DNA of 64,000 nt from Methanosalsum natronophilum. GTDB lineage: Archaea; Halobacteriota; Methanosarcinia; Methanosarcinales; Methanosarcinaceae. The notes below the pieces were generated by a model. The model saw nothing but the letters and a program-made list of their open reading frames with translations, was not told the origin of the DNA and ran no database searches. The DNA is taken from NCBI RefSeq assembly GCF_024808815.1, contig NZ_JANUCS010000001.1:124001-188000 (forward strand), given 5' to 3'. The position numbers and the translations under genes are program-made. Shown here in pieces: positions 62,725 to 64,000 of the stretch (the first letter of the stretch is position 1; each line of letters starts with the position of its first letter).

Positions 62725-63006
62725 ATGATCACAGAAGAAGATGTTGAACGTATAAGCTGGCTCGCTAGGATTGAAATTGATAGTTCTAAAAGTAAGGAGT
62801 ACGCAGAACAACTAAACTCAATTCTTGATTATTTTCAACAACTTGAAGAGCTAGATACTAGTGACATAGAGCCTACATACCATGTAGATGACTTAGTGAA
62901 TGTTTTAAGGAGTGATGATATTAAGCCATCATTTACCCAAGAAGAAGCACTTGAGAATTGTGAGAATAAAAAAGATGGATATTTCAAAGTTCCAGGTATA
63001 ATGTGA
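62725..63006 (+). CDS. gatC: Aspartyl/glutamyl-tRNA amidotransferase subunit C
   Basis: The 93-residue GatC belongs to the GatCAB amidotransferase that converts Asp-tRNA(Asn) to Asn-tRNA, and in bacteria Glu-tRNA(Gln). ITEEDVERISWLARIEID, LNSILDYFQQLEELDT and the C-terminal YFKVPGIM are typical. GAGGAATCTT upstream of ATG is a good ribosome site. In archaea GatCAB handles Asn and the GatDE pair handles Gln. gatA follows ten bases after the stop. Confidence 0.94.
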   Translation: MITEEDVERISWLARIEIDSSKSKEYAEQLNSILDYFQQLEELDTSDIEPTYHVDDLVNVLRSDDIKPSFTQEEALENCENKKDGYFKVPGIM

Positions 63007-63015
63007 GGATAATAA

Positions 63016-64000
63016 ATGCCAGAATGGATGAGTATAAGAGATACTAAACACAAAATCGACAATTTGTCAGCTGAAGAGGTTACTTCTTCATATCTTGATA
63101 CTATTGAAAAGAGTTCAATCAATGCCTTTACAAACATAAATAAAAAAGCAATTGAAGATGCTAAATATTATGATAAGAACCAAAGTGATTTACCGCTAGC
63201 AGGCGTACCCATCTCAATTAAAGACAATATCTCTACTAAAGGGATACCCACAACTTGTTCTTCGAGAATGTTAGAGAATTATATTCCGCCTTTTAATGCA
63301 CATGTTATTGAAAAGCTCTATGAAGCTGGTGCAATTATAATTGGTAAAACCAATATGGATGAGTTCGCAATGGGAGGATCGACAGAAACATGCTGTGGCG
63401 GAACTACCTTTAATCCATGGGACACATCAAGAGTCCCCGGAGGGTCTTCCGGAGGTAGTGCAGCAGCTTTGGCTGCAGGAGAATCACCTATTTCATTAGG
63501 ATCTGATACTGGCGGTTCTGTTAGATCGCCTGCATCTTATTGCGGAGTGGTTGCTATGAAGCCCACTTATGGCACCATCTCTAGGTACGGTTTGATATCT
63601 TATTCTAACTCGCTAGAACAAATAGGACCAATGGCAACTTGTGTCGAGGACATTGCACATATCATGGATGTTATAGCAGGGTATGATAACCGTGACAGTA
63701 CTTCTATAAAAAGAGACATAAACTATTCAGATGCTATCATAAACGATTCGGAAGGGATGAAAATTGGTGTACCAACTGAACTTATTTCCGATGGAATTAA
63801 TCCTAAGGTAGAAAAAATAGTCTGGGATGCAATACATAAAATGGAAGACTTAGGTGCTATCTGGAAAGAAGTATCATTGCCAACCACAAAATATGCATTG
63901 CCTGCATATTATATACTTGCTATGAGTGACGCTTCATCTAACCTAGCAAGGTTTGATGGTACAAGATATGGGCTACGGGTCGAAGGAAACAACTGGCATG
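63016..64000 (+). CDS. gatA: Aspartyl/glutamyl-tRNA amidotransferase subunit A (3' end beyond window)
   Basis: This partial frame begins with ATG 63016 and is open to the window end (328 codons). The amidase signature is complete: GVPISIKDNISTKG with catalytic Lys, and RVPGGSSGGSAAALAAGE with DTGGSVRSPASYCGVVAMKPTYG carrying the cis-Ser and the nucleophile Ser. GatA makes ammonia from glutamine or asparagine for GatB. gatB is expected just beyond the window. Confidence 0.95.
   Translation, partial: MPEWMSIRDTKHKIDNLSAEEVTSSYLDTIEKSSINAFTNINKKAIEDAKYYDKNQSDLPLAGVPISIKDNISTKGIPTTCSSRMLENYIPPFNAHVIEKLYEAGAIIIGKTNMDEFAMGGSTETCCGGTTFNPWDTSRVPGGSSGGSAAALAAGESPISLGSDTGGSVRSPASYCGVVAMKPTYGTISRYGLISYSNSLEQIGPMATCVEDIAHIMDVIAGYDNRDSTSIKRDINYSDAIINDSEGMKIGVPTELISDGINPKVEKIVWDAIHKMEDLGAIWKEVSLPTTKYALPAYYILAMSDASSNLARFDGTRYGLRVEGNNWH

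Overview
The window is a low-GC (roughly one third G+C by eye), gene-dense archaeal chromosome segment. Histone, RPA, RfcS, the PriS/GINS set, CetZ, archaeal lipid enzymes and two tRNA genes with introns identify a euryarchaeon. An MmcA-type multiheme cytochrome c leading an Rnf operon, a methanogenesis marker 14 protein and the methanofuran enzyme MfnB point to a methanogen of the order Methanosarcinales. No insertion sequence, prophage, CRISPR array or rRNA was found.

Layout. 1-7.1 kb: tRNA-Arg(TCG) with a canonical intron, pheT, an orphan secretion ATPase/platform pair and rnhB. 7.1-13.5 kb: purQS, a CDP-alcohol phosphotransferase, RPA with its associated protein, a histone, a ferredoxin, a membrane protein and rfcS. 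13.5-22.6 kb: the cytochrome-Rnf operon (minus strand), with apbE divergent and thpR. 22.6-23.5 kb has no convincing gene. 23.5-33.2 kb: the diadenylate cyclase dacZ, the ribosome-rescue pair pelota/RqcH, the archaeal super-operon priS-gins-L44e-S27e-aIF2alpha-nop10-PAC2 followed by EndoQ, and tRNA-Ser(CGA). 33.4-46.4 kb: shikimate kinase, a 47-residue small ORF, a two-component system, enolase, a UPF0182 protein, CetZ, a CARDB surface protein and NadC. 46.6-50.1 kb: NadX, NadA, DGGGP synthase and the HARP-type protein-only RNase P. 50.3-57.8 kb: Cdc48 co-transcribed with a double winged-helix regulator, a large PAS histidine kinase, mfnB and a HisA/HisF relative. 57.8-64 kb: a small protein, Tmk, a DUF166 protein, thioredoxin plus marker 14, a radical SAM enzyme and gatC-gatA (gatA runs off the end).

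How it fits together. The Rnf complex would oxidise ferredoxin and pass electrons through covalent flavins, installed by ApbE, to the extracytoplasmic cytochrome. Replication (RPA, RfcS, PriS, GINS, EndoQ), translation and quality control (pelota, RqcH, aIF2alpha, Cdc48) and NAD synthesis (NadX-NadA-NadC) make up most of the rest.

Main points for a second look: a probable D-loop intron in tRNA-Ser(CGA); an rfcS gene with no ATG/GTG/TTG start and an apparent ATT start behind a strong Shine-Dalgarno sequence, plus a histone gene whose Shine-Dalgarno points at ACG; two abutting perfect palindromes between TATA box and leader of the regulator-cdc48 operon; and an EF-hand-like loop inside the multiheme cytochrome.
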